Of a DNA stretch of 64,000 bases, positions 50,427 through 58,887 are shown one piece after another. The DNA is taken from the NCBI GenBank assembly GCA_031549415.1, contig JAVBPU010000003.1, forward strand, positions 38,437 to 102,436, written 5' to 3'. The stretch's first letter is position 1. Every line of letters starts with the position of its first letter. The notes under the pieces were generated by a model. That model was not told the origin of the DNA, searched no databases, and saw only the letters and a list, made by a program, of their open reading frames with translations. The stretch comes from Limiplasma sp031549415. GTDB lineage: Bacteria > Bacillota > Clostridia > Christensenellales > Aristaeellaceae. A program made the position numbers and the translations under genes.

Positions 50427-51440
50427 ATGACCCAGTGCATCGACCCCCAGGCGGTCCCCAAACGCAAGCTCTCCTCTGGCCAAGAGATCCCCTGCATGGG
50501 CATGGGCACCTTTGGCTCGGACCGGTATTCCCCCCAGCAGGTGTCCGCGGCGGTGGCAGGGGCCATCCGTTGCGGGTACCGCCTGTTTGACTGCGCCTCG
50601 GTCTACGGCAACGAGGACCCAATCGGCCTGGTCTTTGCGGAGGCCATGGCCCAGGGCCTGGTAAAGCGGGAAGAGCTTTTCATCATCTCCAAGCTGTGGA
50701 ACGACATGCATGGAGACGGGGACGTGCTGCGCTCCTGCCAAAAGACCCTGACGGACTTGCGGCTGGATTTTCTGGACTTCTACTTTGTCCACTGGCCCTT
50801 CCCCAATTATCACGCGCCGGGCTGCGACGGCGACGCCCGCAACCCGGACTCCACCCCCTTTTCCCCCGAAGCCTTCCTGGCCACCTGGCGGCAGATGGAG
50901 GCCCTGGTAGACAGCGGCCTGGTCCGGGCCATCGGCATGAGTAACATGACGGTTCCGAAGCTGGAGGCGGTGCTGCCCCAGTGCCGCATCCAGCCTGCGC
51001 TGATCGAAATGGAGCTGCATCCCAGCTTTCAGCAGCCAGAGCTCTTCGCTTACTGCGTGCAAAAGGGCATCCAGCCTGTGGGTTACTGCCCCATCGGCTC
51101 CCCCGCCCGGCCCGAGCGGGACAAGACCCCGGAGGACATTGCGGACACGCAGATGCCGGAGGTGGAGGCCATCGCGGCTGCGCACGGGATACACCCGGCT
51201 CTGGTGTGCCTGAAATGGGCAGCCCAGAGGGGCGCTATCCCCATTCCTTTCTCCGTGAAAGAGGCGCAGTACGTGGGAAACCTGCGCTGCGTGACGGAGG
51301 ACCCCCTCACGGAAGCCGAAATGGCCACCTTGGGCACCATGGACAAAAATTGCCGCCTGATCAAGGGGCAGGTGTTCCTGTGGCCAGGGGCCCAGGGCTG
51401 GCAGGATTTATGGGATTTGGATGGAACCATCACAAAATAG
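50427..51440 (+). CDS. Aldo/keto reductase
   Basis: 337 residues. IPCMGMGTFGSDRYSPQQV opens the barrel; RLFDCASVYGNED holds the catalytic Asp and Tyr, FIISKLWNDMHG the Lys, and DFLDFYFVHWPFPNY the His. RAIGMSNMTVPKLEAV and IPIPFSVKEAQYVGNL match the NADPH-binding parts. A lactaldehyde or sugar aldehyde would be a sensible substrate next to rhamnose and fucose genes (inference). AKAR-like sequence is complete. FucU follows 38 bp later. Confidence 0.9.
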   Translation: MTQCIDPQAVPKRKLSSGQEIPCMGMGTFGSDRYSPQQVSAAVAGAIRCGYRLFDCASVYGNEDPIGLVFAEAMAQGLVKREELFIISKLWNDMHGDGDVLRSCQKTLTDLRLDFLDFYFVHWPFPNYHAPGCDGDARNPDSTPFSPEAFLATWRQMEALVDSGLVRAIGMSNMTVPKLEAVLPQCRIQPALIEMELHPSFQQPELFAYCVQKGIQPVGYCPIGSPARPERDKTPEDIADTQMPEVEAIAAAHGIHPALVCLKWAAQRGAIPIPFSVKEAQYVGNLRCVTEDPLTEAEMATLGTMDKNCRLIKGQVFLWPGAQGWQDLWDLDGTITK

Positions 51441-51478
51441 GATTTCAATCTGCTACAGTATAGAAGGAGGAAACAAAC

Positions 51479-51907
51479 ATGTTAAAGGGAATTCCAGAAA
51501 TTTTAGGGCCGGAGCTGATGAAAATTCTGCTGGAAATGGGCCATGGAGACCAGCTGCTCATCTGCGACGGGAACTACCCCAAGTTTGGCTGCCCGGAGCG
51601 CTGCGTGCGCCTGGAAGGCCACGGCGTGCCGGAGATTCTGGACGCGCTGCTGCGCTTCTTCCCCCTGGACACCTTTGTGGACCACCCCGCCACGATGATG
51701 GGCGTGGTGCCGGGGGACCCTTACAAGCCGGAGATTTGGGAAGAGTACCGGGAAATTGCCAAGCGGTATGAAAAGGACGGCCTGCGGGACACGACCCTCA
51801 GCCGGTTTGATTTCTACGAGCGGGGCAAGAAGTGCTATGCTTGTATTGCAACCAGTGAAAAGGCGCTGTATGCGAATTTGATTTTGACCAAAGGGGTAAT
51901 TAAGTAA
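51479..51907 (+). CDS. fucU: RbsD/FucU-family sugar mutarotase
   Basis: 142 residues behind AGGAGG. MLKGIPEILGPELMKILLEM, GHGDQLLICDGNYP (catalytic His and Asp), and the C-terminal YERGKKCYACIATSEKALYAN (substrate Tyr) are the FucU pattern. It speeds interconversion of anomers of fucose-type sugars in the cytoplasm, feeding isomerases. It accompanies the aldo/keto reductase and precedes, across a repeat element, the rhamnose locus, whose Fuc/Ara isomerase-like gene may use the same anomer. Confidence 0.88.
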   Translation: MLKGIPEILGPELMKILLEMGHGDQLLICDGNYPKFGCPERCVRLEGHGVPEILDALLRFFPLDTFVDHPATMMGVVPGDPYKPEIWEEYREIAKRYEKDGLRDTTLSRFDFYERGKKCYACIATSEKALYANLILTKGVIK

Positions 51908-51910
51908 GAG

Positions 51911-52444
51911 GGTAGTTGGTGGGCCAACCTGAGGGCAGTTGGTGGCCCAGCCTGAGGGCAGTTGGTGGCCTAGCCTGAGGGTAGTTGGTGTCCCAACTGG
52001 ATACGACGTTAAGGAGGGACCTAGGGGGAACGGCGAGGTTCCCCCTTGGCTCCCTCCTTAACAATCCTCCCAGCACCCCCTCCCCGCCCGGGGTTCCACC
52101 CCGGACCCCGCTTAGTTAGGGGCTTGTACCGTTTGCTATCACGCGGCCAAGGTGGGGCTGGCGGGATGCGGCATGTGTACTGTAACTTGACCGCATATGA
52201 GCAGACGTTTCCCTTCCCTAGTGGAGACGGGTCCGGGCAGAGCCCGGCGGGGTCCGGGGTGGAACCCCGGGCGGGAAGGGGGTGCTGGGAGGATTGTTAA
52301 GGAGGGAGCCAAGGGGGAACCTCGCCGTTCCCCCTAGGTCCCTCCTTAACGTCGTATCCAGTTGGGCCACCAACTGCCGTCAGGCTAGGCAACCAACTGC
52401 CATCAGGCTAGGCCACCAACCGCCGTCAGGCGGCACCAACCAAA
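51911..52444 (-). repeat. Composite inverted-repeat element, copy 2
   Basis: Same parts as 27242-27786: about four ~23-bp units of the TAGTTGGTG/CAGTTGGTG type, a long hairpin (TTAAGGAGGGACC..GGGGGAAC, near 52011-52061), a CCCGGGGTTCCACCCCGG hairpin, core, then the mirrored set ending in units near 52440. The core matches copy 1 when read on the minus strand (CTCATATGCGGTCAAGTTAC near 52200). It fills the interval between fucU and the AraC gene. Confidence 0.85.
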
Positions 52445-52481
52445 AACCAGGAGGCAGAAGAAAGCCCCCTTTCCCGAAGCC

Positions 52482-53369
52482 TCACGACTGATACCAGCTC
52501 TGCCGATACCCCCCCGGGGTGACCCCCTCATGCCTTTGAAACAGCTTGATAAAATGACTAGCGTTGGGAATCCCCACCTCCAGCGAAATTTGCCCCACGC
52601 TGTGCTGGGTGGTGCGCAGCAGCTCCTTGGCCTGGGTCAGCCGGGTTAACAGCAGAAACTCATTGGGCGTCAGGCCCGTATGCCGTTTGAATAGCTTCAA
52701 AAAATAATATTTGTCCAGGGCGTATTTTTCGCCCAGCTGGTCCAGGGTGATCCGCTGGTCGTAGCACTCGGACAGGAAATGCTGGGCCTGCACCACCACA
52801 TCCGGCGTGGCGCTGCTGGTGGCGCCTGTGCTGTGGCTGGCGCAGGCGCATTCCGCCAAAATCTCCGCCAGAATGGCGGAGGCGCGCAGGTCCTCGTTCA
52901 GCGAGTTCTGCCCGGTGCGGTACATGGCCAGCAGGCTGCGCAGGCCGTCGGCCACGGTGTGGTGGGAGGGCAGCGTGCCAATGTTGGAGCCGTTATTGAG
53001 GGCCAACAGCTGCTCGTAATATTTGGCAGAGTTGGCCCCGTAAAAGTGCACCCACAACACGTGAAAATTGGAAGAACCCGGCGAGGTGGCATAGTACTGC
53101 GGCAGCGTGCAATCCAGCCAGAAAAACTGGCCGGGGCGGATGATGTGGGTTTGGTCCCGGTAGGTGAGGAGGCCCTCCCCGGCCACCGCGTATTTAATTA
53201 AATAGGAAGAAAGCCCCCGTCGCTCGGTAAAATACCGGGGCCCGGCATAGAAATCGCCCAGCTCCTGCACGTAGAGGAACCCGCTTCGCACCTGAGGGCT
53301 GGGGGTGGCGGTGATCCAGCTGGAATTGGGCGCAATGTCCAGCTCATATTTCAAATAAGGCTTGCCCAT
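52482..53369 (-). CDS. AraC-family regulator of the rhamnose locus
   Basis: 295 residues from the ATG at 53369, 7-8 bp after GGAGG. The N-terminal half is a cupin-type effector domain (YAVAGEGLLTYRDQTHIIRPGQ, HVLWVHFYG). The C-terminal ~100 residues hold two helix-turn-helix motifs (ITLDQLGEKYALDKYYFLKL and VGQISLEVGIPNASHFIKLF) with the conserved FKRHTGLTPNEF. Divergent from rhaM, so probably the rhamnose-responsive activator. No separate second regulator is present. Confidence 0.92.
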   Translation of the reverse strand: MGKPYLKYELDIAPNSSWITATPSPQVRSGFLYVQELGDFYAGPRYFTERRGLSSYLIKYAVAGEGLLTYRDQTHIIRPGQFFWLDCTLPQYYATSPGSSNFHVLWVHFYGANSAKYYEQLLALNNGSNIGTLPSHHTVADGLRSLLAMYRTGQNSLNEDLRASAILAEILAECACASHSTGATSSATPDVVVQAQHFLSECYDQRITLDQLGEKYALDKYYFLKLFKRHTGLTPNEFLLLTRLTQAKELLRTTQHSVGQISLEVGIPNASHFIKLFQRHEGVTPGGYRQSWYQS

Positions 53370-53436
53370 GTTGGGGCCTCCTTCCAGGGGTGCGCAGAAA
53401 CACCAAGATAGTGGCATAAGTGCACAAGATTGATGG

Positions 53437-53465
53437 ATGCATTTATGCAGTTTCAACAGTATAAT
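53437..53465 (+). promoter_or_regulatory. Predicted activator-dependent promoter of the rha operon
   Basis: Strong TATAAT at 53460-53465 with only ATGCAT at the -35 position (53437-53442). A weak -35 next to an AraC gene fits activation. GATGGATGC/ATTTATGC repeats lie just upstream. Confidence 0.5.
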
Positions 53466-53556
53466 ACACTATAAAGAGATGAAAGAGAAGCCCTGGTTTC
53501 CAGACATTTGGAAATTCTTGTATTTCCAATCCCCCCAGAACATAGGAGGAACACAG

Positions 53557-53877
53557 ATGCAGCGGTTTGCGTGGAAGGCGCGGGTATTGCCCGGCATGCG
53601 ACAGGAGTATGTGAAGCGCCACGATGAAATTTGGCCGGAAATGACCCAGGTGCTGCACCAGGCGGGCATTCGCAACTACACCATTTGGAGTGTGGGCGAT
53701 GAGCTGTTTGGCTATTACGAGTGCGACGATATTGGCTTTGCGGCCAAGGTGCAGGCGGAAAGCCCCGTGGTGGACCGCTGGAACCTGTACATGAAGGACG
53801 TTATGGAAATGGAGATGGACCCCGCCACCGGCACCGCGGTGCTGCTACAACAAGTCTTTTTGCACGAGGGGAAATGA
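53557..53877 (+). CDS. rhaM: L-rhamnose mutarotase
   Basis: 106 residues from ATG 53557 behind AGGAGG, the typical length. MQRFAWKARVLPGMRQEYVK, RHDEIWPEM (catalytic His), IRNYTIWSVGDELFGYYEC and a final region with VVDRWNLYM are the RhaM/YiiL signature. It interconverts rhamnose anomers. Its stop overlaps the next gene region (ATGA). Confidence 0.93.
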   Translation: MQRFAWKARVLPGMRQEYVKRHDEIWPEMTQVLHQAGIRNYTIWSVGDELFGYYECDDIGFAAKVQAESPVVDRWNLYMKDVMEMEMDPATGTAVLLQQVFLHEGK

Positions 53878-53879
53878 AA

Positions 53880-55388
53880 ATGGCTGATTGTTTGCTGGAA
53901 CTTCGCAATATATCCAAGACCTTCCCGGGCGTGAAGGCGCTCAGCGGCGTGCACTTCAAGCTCTATCCGGGCCAGATCCACGCCCTGATGGGGGAAAACG
54001 GCGCGGGCAAGTCCACCTTTATCAAGGTCATCACCGGGGTGCACCAGCCGGACCCAGGCGGAGAAATGTTTCTGGCCGGGGCCCCGGTGCATTTTAGCAC
54101 CCCCAAGGAAGCCACCCAGGCGGGGATCGCCGCCATTTACCAGCATGTGACCTGCTACCCGGATTTGTCCGTGGCGGAAAACATCTTCATCGGCCACGAG
54201 GAAGTGGACAAAACCGGCCGCATCCTGTGGAACAAGATGTACAAGCGGGCCAGCGAGTATTTGCAGCGCCTGGGCACCCAGATCGACTCCCACGCCGTCA
54301 TGGGCACTTTAAGCGTAGCCCAGCAGCAGATCGTGGAAATTGCCAAGGCCATTTCCACGGACGCCCGCATCCTCATCATGGACGAACCCACCGCCGCCCT
54401 GACCAAGCGGGAAAGCGAAGAGCTGTACCGCATCACCGAGCAGCTGCGGGACGAGGGCAAGGGCATCATCTTCATTTCCCACCGCTTTGAGGACATGTAC
54501 CGCCTGGCCAGCCATGTGACGGTGTTTCGCGATTCCAAGTACATTGGCGACTGGGATGTAGGTGACATTTCCAACGACAAGCTGATCTACGCCATGGTGG
54601 GCCGGGAGCTGAAGCAGATGTACCCGCCCAAGACCGCCACCGTGGGCCAGGAGCGCCTCAAGGTGGCGGGCCTCAGCAAGGTGGGCTATTTCAAGGACAT
54701 CAGCTTTGACGTGAAAGCCGGGGAGATCGTGGCCATTTCCGGCCTGGTGGGCTCCGGCCGCAGCGAGGTGTGCCAGGCGCTGTTCGCCTACTGGCCCTAT
54801 GACGAAGGCAAAATTGATTTGGACGGCAAGCTGGTGAAGCCCCAAAGCCCCAAGGAGGCCATGGACCTGGGCATCGGCTACCTGCCGGAGGACCGGCAGA
54901 AGCAGGGCCTGATTCTGGACTGGTCCATCGGCAAGAACATCACCCTGGCCACGCTGAAGGACTATGGCAAGCGCGGCGTGATCAACGTCAAGCAGGAGGA
55001 CGTGGCGGCGGAAAAGCTGTCCAAGCTGGTGAACGTGAAGGCCACCGGCATCGAGGACCTGGCCAGCTCTCTCTCCGGCGGCAACCAGCAGAAGGTCATC
55101 GTGGCCAAGCTGCTGGCCTCCAAGCTGAAAGTCATCATCATGGACGAACCCACCAAGGGCGTGGACGTGGGCGCCAAGTTCGCCATTTATGAAATCATGC
55201 GCCGCCTGTCGGACGAGGGCATTGCCATCATTATGGTGTCCAGCGAAATTCCCGAGGTGCTGGGCATGTCCGACCGGATCGTGGTGATGCGGGAAGGCCG
55301 CGTCACCCGCACGCTGGAGACCGCCACGGCCACCCAGGAGGCCATTTTGGAAGCCGCCATGGTGGCAGAGGGGAGAAAGGCGCAATGA
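53880..55388 (+). CDS. Rhamnose-type ABC transporter ATPase (RhaT/RbsA-like)
   Basis: 502 residues from ATG 53880, which lies 8 bp after GAGGGG; ATG 53874 is the alternative. Two ATPase halves: first Walker A GENGAGKSTFIKVI, LSVAQQQIVEIAKAI, ILIMDEPTAAL; second GLVGSGRSEVC, LSGGNQQKVIVAKLL and IIMDEPTKGVDVG. Sequence order and neighbours match the rhamnose ABC importer described in rhizobia (RhaSTPQ). It drives uptake using the two permeases that follow. Confidence 0.95.
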   Translation: MADCLLELRNISKTFPGVKALSGVHFKLYPGQIHALMGENGAGKSTFIKVITGVHQPDPGGEMFLAGAPVHFSTPKEATQAGIAAIYQHVTCYPDLSVAENIFIGHEEVDKTGRILWNKMYKRASEYLQRLGTQIDSHAVMGTLSVAQQQIVEIAKAISTDARILIMDEPTAALTKRESEELYRITEQLRDEGKGIIFISHRFEDMYRLASHVTVFRDSKYIGDWDVGDISNDKLIYAMVGRELKQMYPPKTATVGQERLKVAGLSKVGYFKDISFDVKAGEIVAISGLVGSGRSEVCQALFAYWPYDEGKIDLDGKLVKPQSPKEAMDLGIGYLPEDRQKQGLILDWSIGKNITLATLKDYGKRGVINVKQEDVAAEKLSKLVNVKATGIEDLASSLSGGNQQKVIVAKLLASKLKVIIMDEPTKGVDVGAKFAIYEIMRRLSDEGIAIIMVSSEIPEVLGMSDRIVVMREGRVTRTLETATATQEAILEAAMVAEGRKAQ

Positions 55389-56371
55389 CGAAGAAATTCA
55401 AGATGGGCAGCTTCCGCCAGCTGGGCCTGCTGCTGTTCATCGTTCTGCTGGGAGCCCTGGTGCAGATTGCCAACCCCAAGTTTCTAACCCCCACCAACAT
55501 TTCCAGCATTTTGACCAATACAGCCATCATCGCCATTTTGTCCATCGGCATGCTGGTGGTGCTGCTGACTGGCGGCATTGACCTGTCCATCGGCTCCAAC
55601 ATCGCCCTGTCCGGCATGGTGGCCGCGCTGCATGTGAAGCTGAACCCGGGGGTGCCCCCGGTGCTGCTGCTGGTGGAGGGCACCTTGGTGGGCCTGGTCT
55701 GCGGCATGCTGGTGGGCCTGCTGGTCTCCCGGCTGAACATGCTGCCCATCATCGCCTCCCTGGGCATGAACTACATCTTCCGGGGCTCGGTGTTCCTTCT
55801 CTCCGGCGGGTCCTGGGTCAGCGCCCACCAGATGAGCGATGGCTTCAAGGCCATTGCCACGGGCAAGCTTCTGGAAATCAACAACCTGGTGTGGATCGCC
55901 ATTGTGCTGTACCTCATCGCGCAGTATTTTCTTACCTACACCCGAACGGGCCGGCGGTTTTACGCCGTGGGCTCCAACTGCGAAGCCGCCCGGGTGTCCG
56001 GCATCAGCGCGGTGAAAACCAAGTTTTTGGCCTATTCCATCATGGGCGCTTTGGCGGGCCTGTGCGGCGTGCTGTGGGTGTCGAAGTTCGCCTCCGCTCA
56101 GCCGGACACCGCCGTGGGGTACGAAATCAACATCATCGCGGCCTGCGTCATCGGCGGCGTGTCCATCTCCGGCGGCTCCGGCAAGGTGCTGGGCGTGCTG
56201 CTGGGGTCCATGCTCATTGGCATTATCAACAACGCCCTGCCGCTCATTAATTTTGTATCGGAGTTTTCCAAATCCTTCATTCAAGGCTCCATCATTTTGG
56301 TGGCCATCCTGCTCAACACCATGGTGAAGCGGAATTCGGACTACCGCACGCTGGTCAGGAGGCAGATCTGA
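55385..56371 (+). CDS. Rhamnose-type ABC transporter permease 1
   Basis: 328 residues, overlapping the ATPase stop. About nine hydrophobic segments; MLVVLLTGGIDLSIGSNIAL is the conserved segment, and GSNCEAARVSGISAVKTKF the coupling loop. IIAACVIGGVSISGGSGKVLG matches BPD_transp_2 permeases. It overlaps the second permease by one base, so the subunits are translationally coupled and form a heterodimer (RhaP/RhaQ-like). Confidence 0.94.
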   Translation: MTKKFKMGSFRQLGLLLFIVLLGALVQIANPKFLTPTNISSILTNTAIIAILSIGMLVVLLTGGIDLSIGSNIALSGMVAALHVKLNPGVPPVLLLVEGTLVGLVCGMLVGLLVSRLNMLPIIASLGMNYIFRGSVFLLSGGSWVSAHQMSDGFKAIATGKLLEINNLVWIAIVLYLIAQYFLTYTRTGRRFYAVGSNCEAARVSGISAVKTKFLAYSIMGALAGLCGVLWVSKFASAQPDTAVGYEINIIAACVIGGVSISGGSGKVLGVLLGSMLIGIINNALPLINFVSEFSKSFIQGSIILVAILLNTMVKRNSDYRTLVRRQI

Positions 56372-57375
56372 TGAACGCGATCAAACGCCTGTACAAGACC
56401 TATAACTGGGAAATGATTTTGGTGCTGCTTTTTGTGGCGGTGAACGCCATGAACATGTTCATCTCCCCCTACTACAGCGCGCTGGATTTGCCCAGCGCCA
56501 GCAACACCTTCATCGACAAGGGCTTCCTGGCCCTGAGCATGACGTTTATCATCGTCACGGGCATGATCGACATCTCCGTGGCCTCCACCATCGCCCTGTC
56601 CGCGGTGGTGATGGGCGTGACCTATAACATGGGCCTGCCCATGGAGCTGGCCATTGTGCTTTGCCTGCTGGTGGGTTCCCTCTGCGGCATGCTCAACGGC
56701 CTGCTGCTGGTGAAGTTCAAGGAGCTGGCCCCCATGATCATCACCCTGTCCACCCAGATCATTTACCGGGGCATCGCCCTGATTCTGCTGGGGGACCAGG
56801 CGGCGGGCAAGTTCCCCAAATGGTTCAACTTCCTGGGCTGGGAAACCATTTTGGGCATGCCGGTGATGCTGGTGGCCTTCATCCTGTTTTTCGGCGTCTT
56901 TGCCTTTGTGCTGCACTTCACCCGCTATGGCCGCACCTTGTACGCCATTGGCAAGAACCGCACCGTCAGCCGCTTCTCCGGCGTGCATGTGGACCGGGCC
57001 ATCTTCCTGAACTATACCCTAAACGGCCTGATGGCCGCCGTCACCGCCCTGTTTTTGACCAGCCGCATGGGCTCCACCCGGCCTAACGTGGCCGTGGGGT
57101 ATGAGATGGACGTGATCGCCATGGTGGTGCTGGGCGGCGTGTCCACTGCGGGCGGCGTGGGCCGCCTGGGGGGCGTGCTGGTGTCCATCTTCATTGTCAG
57201 CCTCATCCGCTACGGCCTGGGCCTCATCAACATCAACCAGCAGATCCTGATGATCATCATCGGCGCGCTGCTCATCCTCTCTGTGGCCCTGCCGGAGCTT
57301 CGGGCCAAGGCCGCCCAGCGCAGGCACGAGCGCCGGGTGAACCAGGCGGCCCAGCACACCGTGGCCCCGTCCTGA
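56371..57375 (+). CDS. Rhamnose-type ABC transporter permease 2
   Basis: 334 residues. Several membrane helices with FIIVTGMIDISVASTIAL and, at the coupling loop, GKNRTVSRFSGVHVDRA; VIAMVVLGGVSTAGGVGRLG near the C-terminus. Paralogous to the previous gene, as in RhaP/RhaQ pairs. The C-terminus is a basic cytoplasmic tail. Followed by a 207-bp interval with hairpin repeats before the binding protein. Confidence 0.94.
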   Translation: MNAIKRLYKTYNWEMILVLLFVAVNAMNMFISPYYSALDLPSASNTFIDKGFLALSMTFIIVTGMIDISVASTIALSAVVMGVTYNMGLPMELAIVLCLLVGSLCGMLNGLLLVKFKELAPMIITLSTQIIYRGIALILLGDQAAGKFPKWFNFLGWETILGMPVMLVAFILFFGVFAFVLHFTRYGRTLYAIGKNRTVSRFSGVHVDRAIFLNYTLNGLMAAVTALFLTSRMGSTRPNVAVGYEMDVIAMVVLGGVSTAGGVGRLGGVLVSIFIVSLIRYGLGLININQQILMIIIGALLILSVALPELRAKAAQRRHERRVNQAAQHTVAPS

Positions 57376-57436
57376 CTTCGTATCCCGTATCCCCATGTCC
57401 CCAGCTAGCAGCATCTGGAAGCAACGCGTTTTGACC

Positions 57437-57518
57437 CCTCTGGCGCGTGAAACGCGCCAGATCATGGGTCCAGGGCGCAGCCCTGGTGGTGGTGTGGAGG
57501 TGAAACCTCCACGATGCC
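57437..57518 (-). repeat. Two-hairpin REP-like repeat and GTGGAGGT hairpin
   Basis: TCTGGCGCG/CGCGCCAGA, CCAGGGC/GCCCTGG and GTGGAGGT/ACCTCCAC stems in a row between permease and binding-protein genes; the first two match 30736 and 50304 in reverse order. Confidence 0.65.
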
Positions 57519-57582
57519 ATACGCGTCCCCCCGTCTCCACCGCGCGTAGCGCGTGAGAAAATACATCAAGGAGGAACCCGTC

Positions 57583-58584
57583 ATGAAAAAGGCCCTATCT
57601 CTGGTACTGGCTCTGGTGCTGGTGCTGACGTCTGTGGCAGCATTGGCCGACGGCGCTCGCTATGCGATCGTCGTGAAGAACACTGGCAACCCCTACAACG
57701 ATAAAGAAGCCGAAGGCTTCCAGGATGGCTGCAAGGTCATCGGTGCTGAGGCCATCGTGAAGGCCCCCGCCAACCCCACCGCTGAAGATCAGATCGCCAT
57801 GGTGGAAGAGCTGATCCAGCAGAAGGTCAACGGCATTGCCATTGCCGGCAATGACTTTGACGCCCTGCAGAACGTGCTGCAAAAGGCTATGGACGCCGGC
57901 ATCCCCGTGGTGTCTGTGGACTCTTCTGTGAACCCCGACAGCCGCAAGACCCACGCCAACCAGGCGGATACCCAGAAGATCGGCGAGACCCTGGTAGAGG
58001 CCGCCTTTGACCTCTGCGGCGGCGAAGGCCAATTCGCCATCCTGTCCGCCACTGCCCAGGCTTCCAACCAGAACGCTTGGATCGCCGTGATGCAGGAAGT
58101 GCTGAAGAACGAGAAGTATGCCAAGCTGGAGCTGGTGAAGATCGCCTACGGCGATGACCTGCGCGACAAGTCCGTGTCTGAAACCGAAGGCCTCATGCAG
58201 AGCTTCCCGGACCTGAAGTGCATCGTGGCCCCCACCACCGTGGGTATTGCCGCTGCTTCCAAGGTCGTCATGGACGCTGGCAAGGCGGACACCCTGAAGG
58301 TCACCGGTCTGGGCCTGCCCAGCGAAATGGCCGAGTACATCGAGAACGGCGTTTGCCCCTACATGTACCTGTGGAATCCCATTGACTTGGGCTTCATGAC
58401 CGCTTTCGTCGTGGATGCCATTGCCACCGGCGCCATCACCGGCGCGGAAGGCGATGCCTTCAAGGCCGATCGCCTGGGCGACTACGTTGTGACTCCCGCG
58501 GCCGATGGCGGCACGGAAGTCCTGCTTGGACCTCCCTTCGCTTTCACCCCCGAGAACATCGCTGAGTGGAAGACCGTTTACTAA
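57583..58584 (+). CDS. Rhamnose-type ABC transporter substrate-binding protein
   Basis: 333 residues from ATG 57583, with AAGGAGG upstream; a longer in-frame start is not needed. Signal peptide (KALSLVLALVLVLTSVAALA), then ARYAIVVKNTGNPYNDKEAE, typical of RhaS/LsrB-like binding proteins. NGIAIAGNDFDALQNVLQKA, GIPVVSVDSSVNPDSRKTHA and VGATT-like IVAPTTVGIAAASKVVM form the hinge and binding regions. No lipobox Cys. Position after the permeases and before rhamnose enzymes supports rhamnose as ligand. Confidence 0.9.
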   Translation: MKKALSLVLALVLVLTSVAALADGARYAIVVKNTGNPYNDKEAEGFQDGCKVIGAEAIVKAPANPTAEDQIAMVEELIQQKVNGIAIAGNDFDALQNVLQKAMDAGIPVVSVDSSVNPDSRKTHANQADTQKIGETLVEAAFDLCGGEGQFAILSATAQASNQNAWIAVMQEVLKNEKYAKLELVKIAYGDDLRDKSVSETEGLMQSFPDLKCIVAPTTVGIAAASKVVMDAGKADTLKVTGLGLPSEMAEYIENGVCPYMYLWNPIDLGFMTAFVVDAIATGAITGAEGDAFKADRLGDYVVTPAADGGTEVLLGPPFAFTPENIAEWKTVY

Positions 58585-58625
58585 GAAACCTGTCCAGCTG
58601 ATGGACGAGCTTGGTGGACCGATGC

Positions 58626-58653
58626 CAGCCCCTGCCGGACTCGGCAGGGGCTG
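58626..58653 (+). terminator. Hairpin after the binding-protein gene (first of two copies)
   Basis: CAGCCCCTGCCG-GACT-CGGCAGGGGCTG, a perfect 12-bp stem without a T-run. The same hairpin recurs at 58817-58842. It may protect the mRNA 3' end or stop polymerase. Confidence 0.6.
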
Positions 58654-58662
58654 TGTAGGCGG

Positions 58663-58772
58663 CTAAAAAAGCCCGTCTGCGTTGTCAGCTGCGGTGGCAA
58701 AGGGGAATCACGTACGCCATGTACGCTCATCCCCTTATACCACCTTGCTTCCTAGCAGCCGAGACTTTTTGC
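58663..58772 (+). repeat. Dispersed ~105-bp folded repeat, copy B
   Basis: CTAAAAAAGCCCGTCTGC..GTTGTCAGC..GTGGCAAAGGGGAATCAC through CTTGCTTCCTAGCAGCC..ACTTTTT aligns with 3241-3350. It is flanked by the two identical CAGCCCCTGCCG hairpins. Confidence 0.8.
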
Positions 58773-58780
58773 AGCAGCCT

Positions 58781-58842
58781 CCAGATTGGCGTCAAACAGG
58801 GTTTGCCGCCAATCTGAGCCCCTGCCGGACTCGGCAGGGGCT
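58781..58842 (+). repeat. Paired hairpins before the isomerase-like gene
   Basis: AGATTGGCG/CGCCAATCT, then AGCCCCTGCCG-GACT-CGGCAGGGGCT, a near-identical second copy of the hairpin at 58626. The 58585-58887 interval holds no gene. Confidence 0.65.
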
Positions 58843-58887
58843 GGCACATAAAGAAACCCGTTACAGGACACAGAAAGGGGCAGGCCT

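Noticed and set aside
51911..52010. CRISPR-like array of ~23-bp repeats
   Set aside because: The units follow each other directly without unique spacers, differ in sequence, are mini-palindromes, and no cas gene is near. They are part of the composite repeat.
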